64,000 nt of DNA from JACPUW01 sp049115495 (lineage in GTDB: Bacteria > Bacteroidota > Bacteroidia > CAILMK01 > JACPUW01). Shown here piece after piece: positions 35,263 through 44,503 of the stretch. Location: positions 1 through 64,000 of the forward strand of contig JAGDZV010000013.1 of assembly GCA_049115495.1 (NCBI GenBank), written 5' to 3'. Below the pieces are notes generated by a model that saw nothing but the letters and a program-made list of their open reading frames with translations, had not been told where the DNA came from and made no database searches. The position numbers and the translations under genes were made by a program. Within the stretch, counting starts at the first letter, position 1; the number at the start of each line of letters is the position of its first letter.

Positions 35263-38238
35263 ATGAAAAAGCTTAAACCCCTTCTTATACTATCAGTCTT
35301 TCTGGTTTTTCAGATTGTTGTTGTTGCTCAAACACAATTCTATTCATTAGAGCAAAAGCTTCCTTTGGCTAAAAACTATTCAGTGGCCAATGGACTACCA
35401 ACAAATGAGGTATACCAAACCATACAAGATAAAAATGGACTGATTTGGTTTTGCACCGACAAAGGTGTGGTAAGCTTTAATGGTAGTAAATTCAAGATTT
35501 ATGATAGGGGCAAAGGGCTTATTGAGAATGCAGTTATAAGAGCTAAAAAAGACGATAAAGACAATCTATGGTTTTTTACAATAAACGATAACTTTTTTAG
35601 TATTCAAGATAAAATCATAACGCACCCTTACAAAGATTATCTAAAAAGAGATGGCTATAAACTCACCGATTTTAAAGTAAAAGACTTTTGCGTTTATAAA
35701 GACACCCTGCACCTACTTTGCAGTAGGCCATGGAAGGGCACATATTACATACAAGCCACACAAGATACTGTTGTAGTTAAGGAGATTAAAGAACCACAAG
35801 CTTCTATTATTAGAATTAAGATCGGCAAGCAGTTTCTTGTTTCGCTTAATTACAATTTTAAGGGTACTGAAACACTATATGCAAACAGAGAAGGCTCCAT
35901 TTATTACCTTGGCAACCCTATTCACAACGAATGGATAAAAGCTAATAATTCGCTATTTGAAGCTTGGCGTCTTGAGTATTTTATCTCTGATAGTTTAAAC
36001 TACTATTCTATTGAAAAGTCACTCTTTAAATTTGACGATGATAGCTTTAAAGAAGATTATCAAAATGAAATCTACAATATATGGCATAATTCTAAGGCCT
36101 TATACCTGAGCCAAGCACAGCATCTTCTTGAACGCGAAACCCAGTCTAACAAGCACCACCACTTACTTAAAAACAAGCGACCATGCTCAATAATGGCCGA
36201 TGATAAAAATAATATTTGGATAACTACTTTAAATTATGGGGTTTACTTCTTACCCAATACATCAACTCATATAATTTTTAGCCAAGATGAGAATGCACCA
36301 GATCTAAACTTTGCATTAAATCATAATAAACATATTTTATTAGGCCAAAAGGACGGCAAGCTTTTGACTTACAATTCAATAACTAACGCTAAAACTGAAG
36401 TTACTTGTTCAAAGTACAACCAACCCATTGATGATATCACTCATATAAACGACAATAATTATCTATTAACCTACTCAGGCAACAATTTCATTTACAATCT
36501 TGCACAGGATAATTGCACGCCATTACATTTTGGTTCAAAACCCAATTTGCTCAATAGAATTAATGAAAACCTCCTATTCGGTATAAGAAAGAGTACTGGC
36601 GGAATTAGTTTATTCAACAACAACTTTGATTTGCTCTACAGAAGTCTTGACAAGAAAAAGCCTAACAATCCAATTAAGTATCGTACTTACTTTTCTTTTT
36701 ATGACTCTATTGATCAGCGAATGCTTCTTAGTACTTCAGGTGGACTTTACACTTTTAATCCAACAACAACAAGGTCTGAATTACATAATGAATTTAAATT
36801 CCTTAATAAAAGTATTGTTTCTTGCATTGATAGAAACACCAATAAATATGCTTTTGGCACACAAGGCGAAGGTCCGTGGATTTATTACGATAATAAAGTT
36901 ATTCGCACCACTGGTCAACTAAGCCATGCCCATATAAATTGTATTAAGTTTCTTGACTCCAATTTGATTGCCGTTGGAACCAATACCGGACTCTATTACT
37001 TAAAGTTAGAGAATGACTCCCTTCTACCTTTTAGGCACATAGACAATTCAAATTCTCTTATTGGCAATTCGGTGTTTCAAATTACAATGAATAAAAAAGG
37101 GAAACTTATTGTACTTACAAATAGAGCTTTAGTGGAGCTGCCATTAAACCTGTTTGAGCCTGCTAAATCAACCACCCTAATTTTTGATGGTTTTTTTCTT
37201 GATGAAAATGAAGCAATTTTAGACACAACCATATCTATTAAAGACAATAAAAATCTATTTGCCCGTTTTTCATCAATTAATTACCTCAATAGCCATAACA
37301 TGACCTACGGCTATAGACTCAACCCAATGTCAGACAAATGGACTTATACCAACGATCCATTTTTAGATATTTCAGCATTTAGACCTGGTGATTACAATAT
37401 TCAATTTGCTGTATTCAATAAACTTAACAAGCTAAAGGCAAGCCGTATTCAAAACCTAATTATAAAAATTCACGAGCCATTATACTCTACAGTTATCTTT
37501 ATAATATTAATGGCCCTTTTGGGTGTTTTCATTACCATTTTTACAGCAAGACTAGTTATAAACCGAATTAGAAAGCAGGCTATGCTTCAAAATCAAATTA
37601 TTGAAATTGAGGCTCAGGCCCTACGCTCTCAAATGAATCCTCATTTCTTTTTCAATATTCTAAATTCAATACAGAGCTTTATTGCTCTAAATGAAAAAAA
37701 ACAAGCCTATAATTATATTTCAAAATTTGCTACTTTGGTTAGAACCTATTTAAACCAAACAAGCGTAAGCACTGTGTATCTTGAAGATGAACTCGAAACC
37801 CTAAGGAGTTATATAGAACTTGAAAAAATGCGCTTAGATCATAAATTTGACTATAAATTTGATTTTGATCCAAAAATTAAGGATAGATTATCGGAACTAT
37901 CGGTGCCTGCTATGTTGTTTCAGCCCATTGTAGAAAACGCCATAATGCATGGTATTAGACATCTTGAAAAAGATGGGCTACTAACCATAAGCATTAAAGA
38001 CGAAGGGAAATTCTTTTGCGTTTGTGTAATAGATAATGGTATAGGCTTAGATCGATCAAAAGCGCTGGAGAAAAAGAAGAAAAATCATAAATCACTAGGT
38101 ATTCAAAATATTCACCGTAGAGTAGAGTTAATTAATTCCACAATAAAAAATGCAATATCATTTGGCTTAAATGAGACTAGTATTGGTACTGTAGCCAGTT
38201 TTAAATTAAGTTATAGCGCATATGAAAAATTCAATTAG
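35263..38238 (+). CDS. Sensor histidine kinase, LytS/His_kinase type with periplasmic propeller
   Basis: 991 residues from ATG 35263; the frame can be extended to a TTG at 35248, but MKKLKPLLILSVFLVFQIVVVAQ is a clean signal peptide. Residues ~35-640 hold two-component-regulator propeller strands (NGLPTNEVYQTIQDKNGLIWFCTDKGV at the start), then a Y_Y_Y-type Ig domain (~640-740), and one membrane helix (VIFIILMALLGVFITIFTA). The cytoplasmic kinase has SQMNPHFFFNILNSIQSFI with the phosphorylated His, FQPIVENAIMHGI (N box), VIDNGIGLD (G1) and SLGIQNIHRRV (G2). It should phosphorylate the LytTR regulator, whose start lies 17 bp inside this gene. The signal is unknown. Confidence 0.92.
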   Translation: MKKLKPLLILSVFLVFQIVVVAQTQFYSLEQKLPLAKNYSVANGLPTNEVYQTIQDKNGLIWFCTDKGVVSFNGSKFKIYDRGKGLIENAVIRAKKDDKDNLWFFTINDNFFSIQDKIITHPYKDYLKRDGYKLTDFKVKDFCVYKDTLHLLCSRPWKGTYYIQATQDTVVVKEIKEPQASIIRIKIGKQFLVSLNYNFKGTETLYANREGSIYYLGNPIHNEWIKANNSLFEAWRLEYFISDSLNYYSIEKSLFKFDDDSFKEDYQNEIYNIWHNSKALYLSQAQHLLERETQSNKHHHLLKNKRPCSIMADDKNNIWITTLNYGVYFLPNTSTHIIFSQDENAPDLNFALNHNKHILLGQKDGKLLTYNSITNAKTEVTCSKYNQPIDDITHINDNNYLLTYSGNNFIYNLAQDNCTPLHFGSKPNLLNRINENLLFGIRKSTGGISLFNNNFDLLYRSLDKKKPNNPIKYRTYFSFYDSIDQRMLLSTSGGLYTFNPTTTRSELHNEFKFLNKSIVSCIDRNTNKYAFGTQGEGPWIYYDNKVIRTTGQLSHAHINCIKFLDSNLIAVGTNTGLYYLKLENDSLLPFRHIDNSNSLIGNSVFQITMNKKGKLIVLTNRALVELPLNLFEPAKSTTLIFDGFFLDENEAILDTTISIKDNKNLFARFSSINYLNSHNMTYGYRLNPMSDKWTYTNDPFLDISAFRPGDYNIQFAVFNKLNKLKASRIQNLIIKIHEPLYSTVIFIILMALLGVFITIFTARLVINRIRKQAMLQNQIIEIEAQALRSQMNPHFFFNILNSIQSFIALNEKKQAYNYISKFATLVRTYLNQTSVSTVYLEDELETLRSYIELEKMRLDHKFDYKFDFDPKIKDRLSELSVPAMLFQPIVENAIMHGIRHLEKDGLLTISIKDEGKFFCVCVIDNGIGLDRSKALEKKKKNHKSLGIQNIHRRVELINSTIKNAISFGLNETSIGTVASFKLSYSAYEKFN

Positions 38239-38977
38239 AGCAATAATTGTCGACGACGAAAAACAAGCTCGAGAAATTCTAAATGCTCTTATTAATGACT
38301 TTTGTCCTGATGTTAAAGTAATTGGCACCGCCCATTCGGTTAAGTCTGGCATAGAATTAATACGTGCCGAAAAACCCGACCTTGTTTTTCTTGATATAGA
38401 TATGGCAGATGGCTATGGATTTGACATACTTGAACAAACAGATTATAGCACTTACTCAGTTGTTTTTACTACGGCATACAACGCCTATGCAGCAAAAGCT
38501 TTTGAATATTCAGCGCTTCATTATTTATTAAAACCCATTGATATTGAAGCCCTTGTAGAAAGTGTAGAGAGACATAAGCGCTTTAGTTTAAACATTCAAC
38601 CCGAACAGGTAGAAAGCCTAAAAAAGGGAATGGACGATAAGTTTGAAAAAATTAATCTTCAGATAAATAATACCATTGTTGTAGTTAATGTCGACGAGAT
38701 TTTATACCTGTCGTCAGAAGATGGAATTACAATACTGTATTTACAAAACAACCAAGTAAGGCTGTTGCCAAACTCACTAAATTATTACGAGAATTTATTG
38801 CACGATAATGGATTTTATAGAGTACATGCCAAAAACCTTGTAAACCTTAGAAATGTAAAAGAATTTAAATCACAAGGTAGATTAGGCGAGCTTGTGTTGC
38901 TTGACGAAACTAAAATCTCAATATCGGCCAGAAAAAAAACTGGGTTTACAAAAGCATTAAAGGACTATAAAAACTAG
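38222..38977 (+). CDS. LytTR-family response regulator
   Basis: 251 residues. The receiver domain (1-120) has the acidic pair in IIVDDEKQAREIL, the phospho-acceptor Asp in LVFLDIDMADGYGFD, the Thr in VVFTTAYNAYAAKAF and the Lys in YLLKPID. The LytTR DNA-binding domain (~145-248) shows VDEILYLSSEDGITILYL, FYRVHAKNLVNLRNV and LLDETKISISARKK. It pairs with the kinase encoded immediately upstream through a 17-bp overlap. LytTR proteins bind paired direct repeats. Its stop codon overlaps that of the convergent TlpA gene by 4 bp. Confidence 0.95.
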   Translation: MKNSIRAIIVDDEKQAREILNALINDFCPDVKVIGTAHSVKSGIELIRAEKPDLVFLDIDMADGYGFDILEQTDYSTYSVVFTTAYNAYAAKAFEYSALHYLLKPIDIEALVESVERHKRFSLNIQPEQVESLKKGMDDKFEKINLQINNTIVVVNVDEILYLSSEDGITILYLQNNQVRLLPNSLNYYENLLHDNGFYRVHAKNLVNLRNVKEFKSQGRLGELVLLDETKISISARKKTGFTKALKDYKN

Positions 38978-40404
38978 ATGCCAAGTGCCTTGCTAATTTG
39001 ACCTTGCATATTTTGACTTGGTCGGCTCGCAAAAGCATCATAAATATTACCATCTTTATCTAGTAGAACATATCTGGGCACAGATGTGATTTTGTAAGGC
39101 TGCAAGCTCTTTTCGCCATTTGATGAGTAAAGATGAACCCCTGGCAAATCATTAGCAACCACAAAGTTCATCCAATCTTTGCGCGAGCCCCTTTCTAATG
39201 CAACAAAAACAAAAACAACATCGTCTCTATTGGCAAAATGTTCCTCAATTTTCTTTGAAAATGGCAACTCTCGCTTGCAAGGCCCGCACCAAGTTCCCCA
39301 AAAATCTATCACTACTACCTTTCCTTTATAATCGGCTATAGAAACGTCGTTGCCATCCATATCTCTGAGCGTAAAGTTTGGAGCCGGGCTTCCGGGCGCC
39401 AATACCGCCTTTTGTTTAAAATTAAAAGCAAGAAACTCTGCGTATTTTTCAGTGTTCTCTGAAGCTTCTAAATTGGCCATTTGTTGCCTTAAAAGTGAGT
39501 AGTCATCTCTAGTAGAAGCTACCTGAATTTGATCCTTTAAGAGGTGAGCAATCGCTCTATTTGCTACTGGCATTGGCAGTTCATTTTTTGCGAATTCAAT
39601 ACTACCTAAAAGCGCATTAGTACTGCCTGATAAATTTCTCATTTTGTGATCTACTATAAAGAAATAGATAAAGTCGTTATAAGCGCTATGAACAACTTTA
39701 GGTTCCTTTTTAAGACTTACTTTTTTTAGGAATTCATAATACTCATCTTCTACATTTAAATAGCCATTTGATTTGCTAAACCTTGGTTTATGAAATAAGT
39801 AGGTATAGTTCTTTGAAATACTGCTGTATTCAACAAAAGACTCTGCCCATTCTACAAAATACTTAGATGGTTTTTCTGCCTTAAAGAAGCTATCCAATAC
39901 TTCAAATTGTTTACTGGCGTAGGTTGTATAGGCTTCTTTAAATGCCATTGGCTCATTTTCTGAGACCAATTTCTTATACTTATCATTATAGCCGCCTTGT
40001 GCGTAATACTTATTAGAAAAATTATACCAAAAGGTATTAATTGTACTACCTGCACCATCAAAAGCAACTTCTTTCCCCTTGTTGCCTTTGCCCTTAACAT
40101 TTACATTTAAATCAAAACCATTCTCTAGAAAAACATTTGTAATAAAAAAACCACGCCCTGAAATTAAATACTCTTGCATTTCAGGAATGTCTGCACTAAA
40201 GCTGAACTTCCCATCAGAATCAATTAAGCTTGAATCAATAATGCTTGCTCTAATTTGCCAAGGATCTGGTTTTACCAAATAAAGCCACTGCCCATTAAAA
40301 TCAGCAGTGCCATTAATTTTAGCAACATTTGGCTCACTAGCATTACTGCAAGAAAAAAATACACTTAAAACTGAAAATATGATTATAAATCTAATGTTTA
40401 TCAA
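38974..40404 (-). CDS. TlpA-like thiol-disulfide lipoprotein with DUF4369-type N-terminal domain
   Basis: About 476 residues from TTG 40404; the frame also allows a TTG at 40446 (490 residues). The nearer TTG starts INIRFIIIFSVLSVFFSC, a lipoprotein signal with a lipobox ending in Cys, so it is preferred; neither start is ATG. Residues ~25-120 resemble the DUF4369 beta domain, the middle is helical, and the C-terminal ~140 residues are a thioredoxin fold with APNFTLRDMDGNDVSIADYKGKVV, active site WGTWCGPCKRELP and a cis-Pro in TSVPRYVLL. It would act as a reductase in the periplasm. Its 5' end overlaps the methyltransferase gene. Confidence 0.88.
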   Translation of the reverse strand: MINIRFIIIFSVLSVFFSCSNASEPNVAKINGTADFNGQWLYLVKPDPWQIRASIIDSSLIDSDGKFSFSADIPEMQEYLISGRGFFITNVFLENGFDLNVNVKGKGNKGKEVAFDGAGSTINTFWYNFSNKYYAQGGYNDKYKKLVSENEPMAFKEAYTTYASKQFEVLDSFFKAEKPSKYFVEWAESFVEYSSISKNYTYLFHKPRFSKSNGYLNVEDEYYEFLKKVSLKKEPKVVHSAYNDFIYFFIVDHKMRNLSGSTNALLGSIEFAKNELPMPVANRAIAHLLKDQIQVASTRDDYSLLRQQMANLEASENTEKYAEFLAFNFKQKAVLAPGSPAPNFTLRDMDGNDVSIADYKGKVVVIDFWGTWCGPCKRELPFSKKIEEHFANRDDVVFVFVALERGSRKDWMNFVVANDLPGVHLYSSNGEKSLQPYKITSVPRYVLLDKDGNIYDAFASRPSQNMQGQISKALGI

Positions 40405-41563
40405 ATCGTTTATTTTTTGGTTTTCTGCTACCTTGATACAACCCAAATTTTACAAATCGGGTCTCGATATTGCCGTTAAAAATGGTTATTTTTTGACTGC
40501 TCCTCAATCCAAAATTCTTCATAGCATCAAAATTCCCACTCAAAACCCATGCATCCCAGCCCATATAGTTCCTTTTTAGGTGATTTCCTAAAGACTCATA
40601 AAGCCTGTTTAAATCATCGGCCTTTACCCTTTCGCCGTAAGGAGGGTTAGTAATTAAAAGACCGTTTTCGCTTTTTGGAACAATCTTACTAAAGTCGCCA
40701 GTACTAAAATTTATCATATGCTCAACTCCTGCCACGGTGGCATTTTTACGGCATATTCCAGTTGCTGTGCCTATTTTATCATTTGCCTTTATAAGTACTT
40801 TGGCGTTTGTATCAATCTTGTTAACCGATTGGTCAAAAACGATTTTCCAAAGGCTGTCGTCATAATCTTTCCAATTATGAAAGCCAAACTTTGCTCTTCT
40901 ATAATTTGCCGGGATATTGGCCGCCATCATAGCCGCTTCTATGGCAAGTGTACCACTACCGCACATGGGATCATGCAACTCTGACTTACCGTCCCATCCG
41001 GCAAGCTTTAGCATGCCCGCGGCCAGCACCTCATTTAGTGGAGCTTTCCAACCATCGAGCCTGTAACCTCGCTTGTATAATGAATCTCCAGAGCTATCTA
41101 GAGATACGGTTGCCATGTTTTGAGAAACATGCAAATCAAACTGTATATCGGGCCTTTGAACATTTACTGAAGGACGATTGTGGTAGTTGGCTCTAAACCA
41201 ATCTGCAATCGCATCTTTCATTCTAAGCGCCGGAAATTGTGTATGCGAAAAATGATCGCTAAAAACTGTTGCTCTAATGGCAAAACTTTGCTCAAGGTTC
41301 ATAAACCTGTCCCACTTAGAGTCTAAAAGTTTTTTATAAAAATCGTCTTGATTTTTGAATTTGAACCTAAAGGCTGGCTTTAGTACACTTATAGCGGTTC
41401 TTAAGTTCAAATTGCATTTGTAAAGCAAGGCATTTGAACCTGCAAAATGAACCACCCTTCGACCTTCTCTTATTTTTTCTGCCCCAAGTGCTCGTAGCTC
41501 CTCGGCCAAAACGCCTTCAAGCCCCTTAAGGGTTTTGGCTGTAAATGTATAAGTATTGCTCAA
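40391..41563 (-). CDS. THUMP-domain class I RNA methyltransferase (RlmL N-domain-like, rRNA guanine-N2)
   Basis: 390 residues. An N-terminal ferredoxin-like plus THUMP part (~1-165; FTAKTLKGLEGVLAEELRALGA) recognises RNA. The Rossmann methyltransferase (~165-380) has KAPLNEVLAAGML, SAM motif I LHDPMCGSGTLAIEAA, an acidic motif near IKANDKIGTATG and the catalytic NPPYGERV typical of N2-guanine/N6-adenine methylation. This matches the first half of E. coli RlmL (m2G2445 of 23S rRNA) and YpsC of Gram-positives. The upstream VLRF1-like gene overlaps its start by 38 bp, so they are cotranscribed and likely act in ribosome-related functions. The exact target base is inferred. Confidence 0.9.
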   Translation of the reverse strand: MSNTYTFTAKTLKGLEGVLAEELRALGAEKIREGRRVVHFAGSNALLYKCNLNLRTAISVLKPAFRFKFKNQDDFYKKLLDSKWDRFMNLEQSFAIRATVFSDHFSHTQFPALRMKDAIADWFRANYHNRPSVNVQRPDIQFDLHVSQNMATVSLDSSGDSLYKRGYRLDGWKAPLNEVLAAGMLKLAGWDGKSELHDPMCGSGTLAIEAAMMAANIPANYRRAKFGFHNWKDYDDSLWKIVFDQSVNKIDTNAKVLIKANDKIGTATGICRKNATVAGVEHMINFSTGDFSKIVPKSENGLLITNPPYGERVKADDLNRLYESLGNHLKRNYMGWDAWVLSGNFDAMKNFGLRSSQKITIFNGNIETRFVKFGLYQGSRKPKNKRFDKH

Positions 41564-42260
41564 GTTTACTTTTTACTACCTCAGTAATTTGAGTGTCAAA
41601 GATGCTTATTCTAGCAGAATATAAATACTTTATGCTTCTTTCTAACTCTTTTTCACGTGGTAATCCTACGGTCCAGTTTACTTTTCTGGTTTGTTTTGGG
41701 CTTTTTAGGTCTACCGGTAGTTTAACATTAGAAGCTGTCCAAAACGGTAAAAGACTCGCTGCTACTCCGTAAACAAATAATCCATCATGTATAAAATTTT
41801 GCCACAGCTGTAGCTTTAGGTTTATCTCTTCAAAAAACTTTTGACTTTGCGCCAACCTTATTCTTGAACCTGCTCGGCTTTTACCCTTGCTATGTAAATG
41901 CTTTAGCTGCGATTTGCCCTGTTTCTTCCTAACCATGTACTTTCTAATAACCTTATATTCTAGCAATTCCGTTCCTTTTATCAAACCCATAGCACTTTCT
42001 CCTGCCCTAATTAAGGCCAAGCAAAATGTATCACCTTCATTTCTAAATTGCTGAGCATAATTTTTGAGATTCACATTTGCTTCAGGTACACCTAGGTAAA
42101 GGGGAATTTGAATTTTTAGAACCTTAAGCCCTTTTGAGTTTAAGAACTCAAACCCGTGGTGCTTTGGATCAGAAAACGAATGTAGACTCAATGTATTTTC
42201 AAGGTCAATCAAGCATTCTATTATAGATATACCTGGGTTTTTAATTGTAATCTGTTGCAA
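41526..42260 (-). CDS. Bacterial Vms1-like release factor 1 (VLRF1)-type protein
   Basis: 244 residues, no signal peptide or membrane segment. The stretch at ~105-155, KYMVRKKQGKSQLKH followed by GKSRAGSRIRL, matches the catalytic region of Vms1/ANKZF1 as I recall it (TVRxKxGxxQ ... SAGxxLRRYNE). A G-x-x-Q loop (G115, Q118) replaces the GGQ of classical release factors. The C-terminal part, with LPREKELERSIKYLYSARI, fits the conserved (L/I)Pxx(R/K)xTxxEL-type end. Vms1 and ANKZF1 cut the tRNA-peptide ester on stalled 60S subunits, and bacterial relatives are rare and poorly studied. The gene overlaps the RlmL-like methyltransferase by 38 bp, consistent with a ribosome-linked role. Activity is inferred. 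Confidence 0.72.
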   Translation of the reverse strand: MQQITIKNPGISIIECLIDLENTLSLHSFSDPKHHGFEFLNSKGLKVLKIQIPLYLGVPEANVNLKNYAQQFRNEGDTFCLALIRAGESAMGLIKGTELLEYKVIRKYMVRKKQGKSQLKHLHSKGKSRAGSRIRLAQSQKFFEEINLKLQLWQNFIHDGLFVYGVAASLLPFWTASNVKLPVDLKSPKQTRKVNWTVGLPREKELERSIKYLYSARISIFDTQITEVVKSKLEQYLYIYSQNP

Positions 42261-42267
42261 GCAAACC

Positions 42268-44445
42268 TTATTGATCGGGGCCCAAAATGTTGAGATTATA
42301 AATACTAAGTGACCCTTTTCTTACGTCAAAACCAAAAGTCTCATAACCTGTTAAACTTTGAGTAAGCACCCTAACATCATCTAAATAAAACTCTAGCATT
42401 ATGGCATCTTCTTCGCTTTTATAGCGCTTTTTAATTCGCAGTGCCTGCATCTCCCCGCCTGCTATATTTGGTATTTCCCATCGCAGTTGCTCCATTCCTG
42501 GCCCTGGGTTCATTATTACAAAGAATTTACCACCGGGCGTTAATGTAAACTGTGCATTTATAATATACTCGTCAGGCAAGTCTTTAATAAGATCAAGCTT
42601 GGTACCTTCTCCAAAAGTTATCTGATCGTCTTGATTATAACAGGAGTCGCATGCTAGTACCTCAATTTCTACCCTTCTATTTTGTTTATCGCCTCTCCTG
42701 GCCGACTTACGCTGCGAACTACCATGACCAATGCAATAAATTGTGGCTTTAACGCCGCGTTCAACAAGTTCTTGCTTTACAGTTTGTGCTCTAAAAATTG
42801 AAAGAACTTCATCTCCCCCAATATCAATATGACCATGTATAAGTAACACCCTGTCTTCATGCTTTGCAAAGTAGCGTTGCAGCTCACGCGCAAGGTTATC
42901 AAGGCTTCCTTTCGTTTCTTCGGTCCAAACTATCTCTTCAAGGTCAGGCTGAAAATATAAATTCTTTATCTCAATGAGTCGGTTTAAGTTTATTGAATCA
43001 TAACCAGTTATACGTGTTTGTCCGGTGGTTTTTTTAACTCTTGAAAGATATATCTGATCCGAATGCACATTAAGCCTTGAATCAAACTCTCCGTATCTAT
43101 GCAAATTGGTTGCAAGGCAGCTATTAACAATAAGTGAATCGGATCCATAAAGCTCCATATTACCTTTTTGCAGCATAGAATGCAGCATTACTTTATTTCT
43201 AAAGCCATTAAAAGACCCTGATGTCTCTTCAAAATTGATGATGTTCTTTTCTCTTTGAGCCCTTAGTTTCTTTGTAATTGTAATATCATTAAACTTAGCA
43301 TGCCGATAAACTAACCTGCCTGTAATGAAACCTGAATGATCTTCGTCTAAATACGCAGTAACATTGTAGAGATTTTCGCCCCCCCTTTTCAAAACCCCTT
43401 TCCATGCCCCATTAATCTTAATATTATCATCAAGATATGTCTCTACCGGAAATTCAAAAACTGAAATATCATTAGCAATAAGAATATTGTTGCCGTCTAT
43501 TGAATTATGGTCTAAACGATAGCCAACATCAAATTTACCCATTGGCATGCGCGTTACATTGGCTTGCCCCGCCCTGGCATCGTTTATCCAAAATTCTACT
43601 TTAAATCCCCCCTGTCCGTTAGACTTTAAGTTGATATTCACTTTTTCTAATGAGTGAAAAGTAATGGGCATAAACCCACTTTCTAGTTCAATAATTTTCT
43701 CTTTACTGTTTGGGTAAATGGTATAAAAAGTCCACCTATTATCTGTTTGTAACTGAAAGTAATAGTATGGTTTTTGAGAATCAAAATTGCCAAAAATCAC
43801 GCCCCAGTTGCCCACGGCTTGTACAATATTGGTTTCTATGCCAAAGTTTTTATCGTCAAAGCTCCTATGAATTCTTGTGGTATGCTCGCAGTAGCCTTCA
43901 TAGTAATTGCTGGGCAGCTTTTCAACTTGTTTAATTGAAAGCGGATTAAAAGTTACCACATAGTTTTTGGTAAGTTTAAGTTGGCTGGTGTACTTAAACA
44001 TTTGGTCTGGTGTAAAACAAGCTACCACCTTACGACCTTCTTGCATATTGGTATAAGCATCGGCCATTAGCGACTTATCTCGGCATATGTAATTTCTATC
44101 TATGCCAATACACTCTTGCAATAGTGAGTCATCCATACTGCTCCAGTACGGCCAAGTATGTCGGTTATCAATAAAGTCATCATAAAACACCAATTTTCGC
44201 CCTTTAAAATTTTCAAATTTTACTGAGATGGTTCTTGTAGTGTCTATTGATGCGTACTCCTGATAAGCTGGAATAAAATTATCGGTAAATTTTGAAGAAA
44301 GGCCTTCTTCAAATATTGAGTTGTCTTGCGCCTTTAGATTAAAAACACCAAAAAACAGGATTAAAACCATAAAAAATGGCCCTGTATATTTAAGGTATTT
44401 TTTCTCTGAATTTAACAAGTTGACCTGATGACACGCAATGACCAC
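42268..44445 (-). CDS. OmpA-family protein with flanking jelly-roll-like domains
   Basis: Up to 725 residues. The start is uncertain: GTG 44445, TTG 44418, or ATG at residue 26; all feed into the signal peptide GPFFMVLILFFGVFNLKAQ. Residues ~70-340 look like a LamG/DUF1080-type beta-sandwich (VFYDDFIDNRHTWPYW ... YYYFQLQTDNRWTFYTIYP). Residues ~340-460 are unassigned. The OmpA-like peptidoglycan-binding domain is at ~480-595: IKNLYFQPDLEEIVW, LLIHGHIDIGG, LSIFRAQTVKQELVERG and QNRRVEIEV. A second sandwich-like domain (~610-725; LEFYLDDVRVLTQSL) ends the protein. An internal rather than C-terminal OmpA domain is unusual. It lies 7 bp before the VLRF1-type gene. Confidence 0.75.
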   Translation of the reverse strand: MVIACHQVNLLNSEKKYLKYTGPFFMVLILFFGVFNLKAQDNSIFEEGLSSKFTDNFIPAYQEYASIDTTRTISVKFENFKGRKLVFYDDFIDNRHTWPYWSSMDDSLLQECIGIDRNYICRDKSLMADAYTNMQEGRKVVACFTPDQMFKYTSQLKLTKNYVVTFNPLSIKQVEKLPSNYYEGYCEHTTRIHRSFDDKNFGIETNIVQAVGNWGVIFGNFDSQKPYYYFQLQTDNRWTFYTIYPNSKEKIIELESGFMPITFHSLEKVNINLKSNGQGGFKVEFWINDARAGQANVTRMPMGKFDVGYRLDHNSIDGNNILIANDISVFEFPVETYLDDNIKINGAWKGVLKRGGENLYNVTAYLDEDHSGFITGRLVYRHAKFNDITITKKLRAQREKNIINFEETSGSFNGFRNKVMLHSMLQKGNMELYGSDSLIVNSCLATNLHRYGEFDSRLNVHSDQIYLSRVKKTTGQTRITGYDSINLNRLIEIKNLYFQPDLEEIVWTEETKGSLDNLARELQRYFAKHEDRVLLIHGHIDIGGDEVLSIFRAQTVKQELVERGVKATIYCIGHGSSQRKSARRGDKQNRRVEIEVLACDSCYNQDDQITFGEGTKLDLIKDLPDEYIINAQFTLTPGGKFFVIMNPGPGMEQLRWEIPNIAGGEMQALRIKKRYKSEEDAIMLEFYLDDVRVLTQSLTGYETFGFDVRKGSLSIYNLNILGPDQ

Positions 44446-44503
44446 AAAGATTTAGGTTTCGCATCACATACGGCAATTATTTTCGTAACAATTTTATCAT
44501 TTT

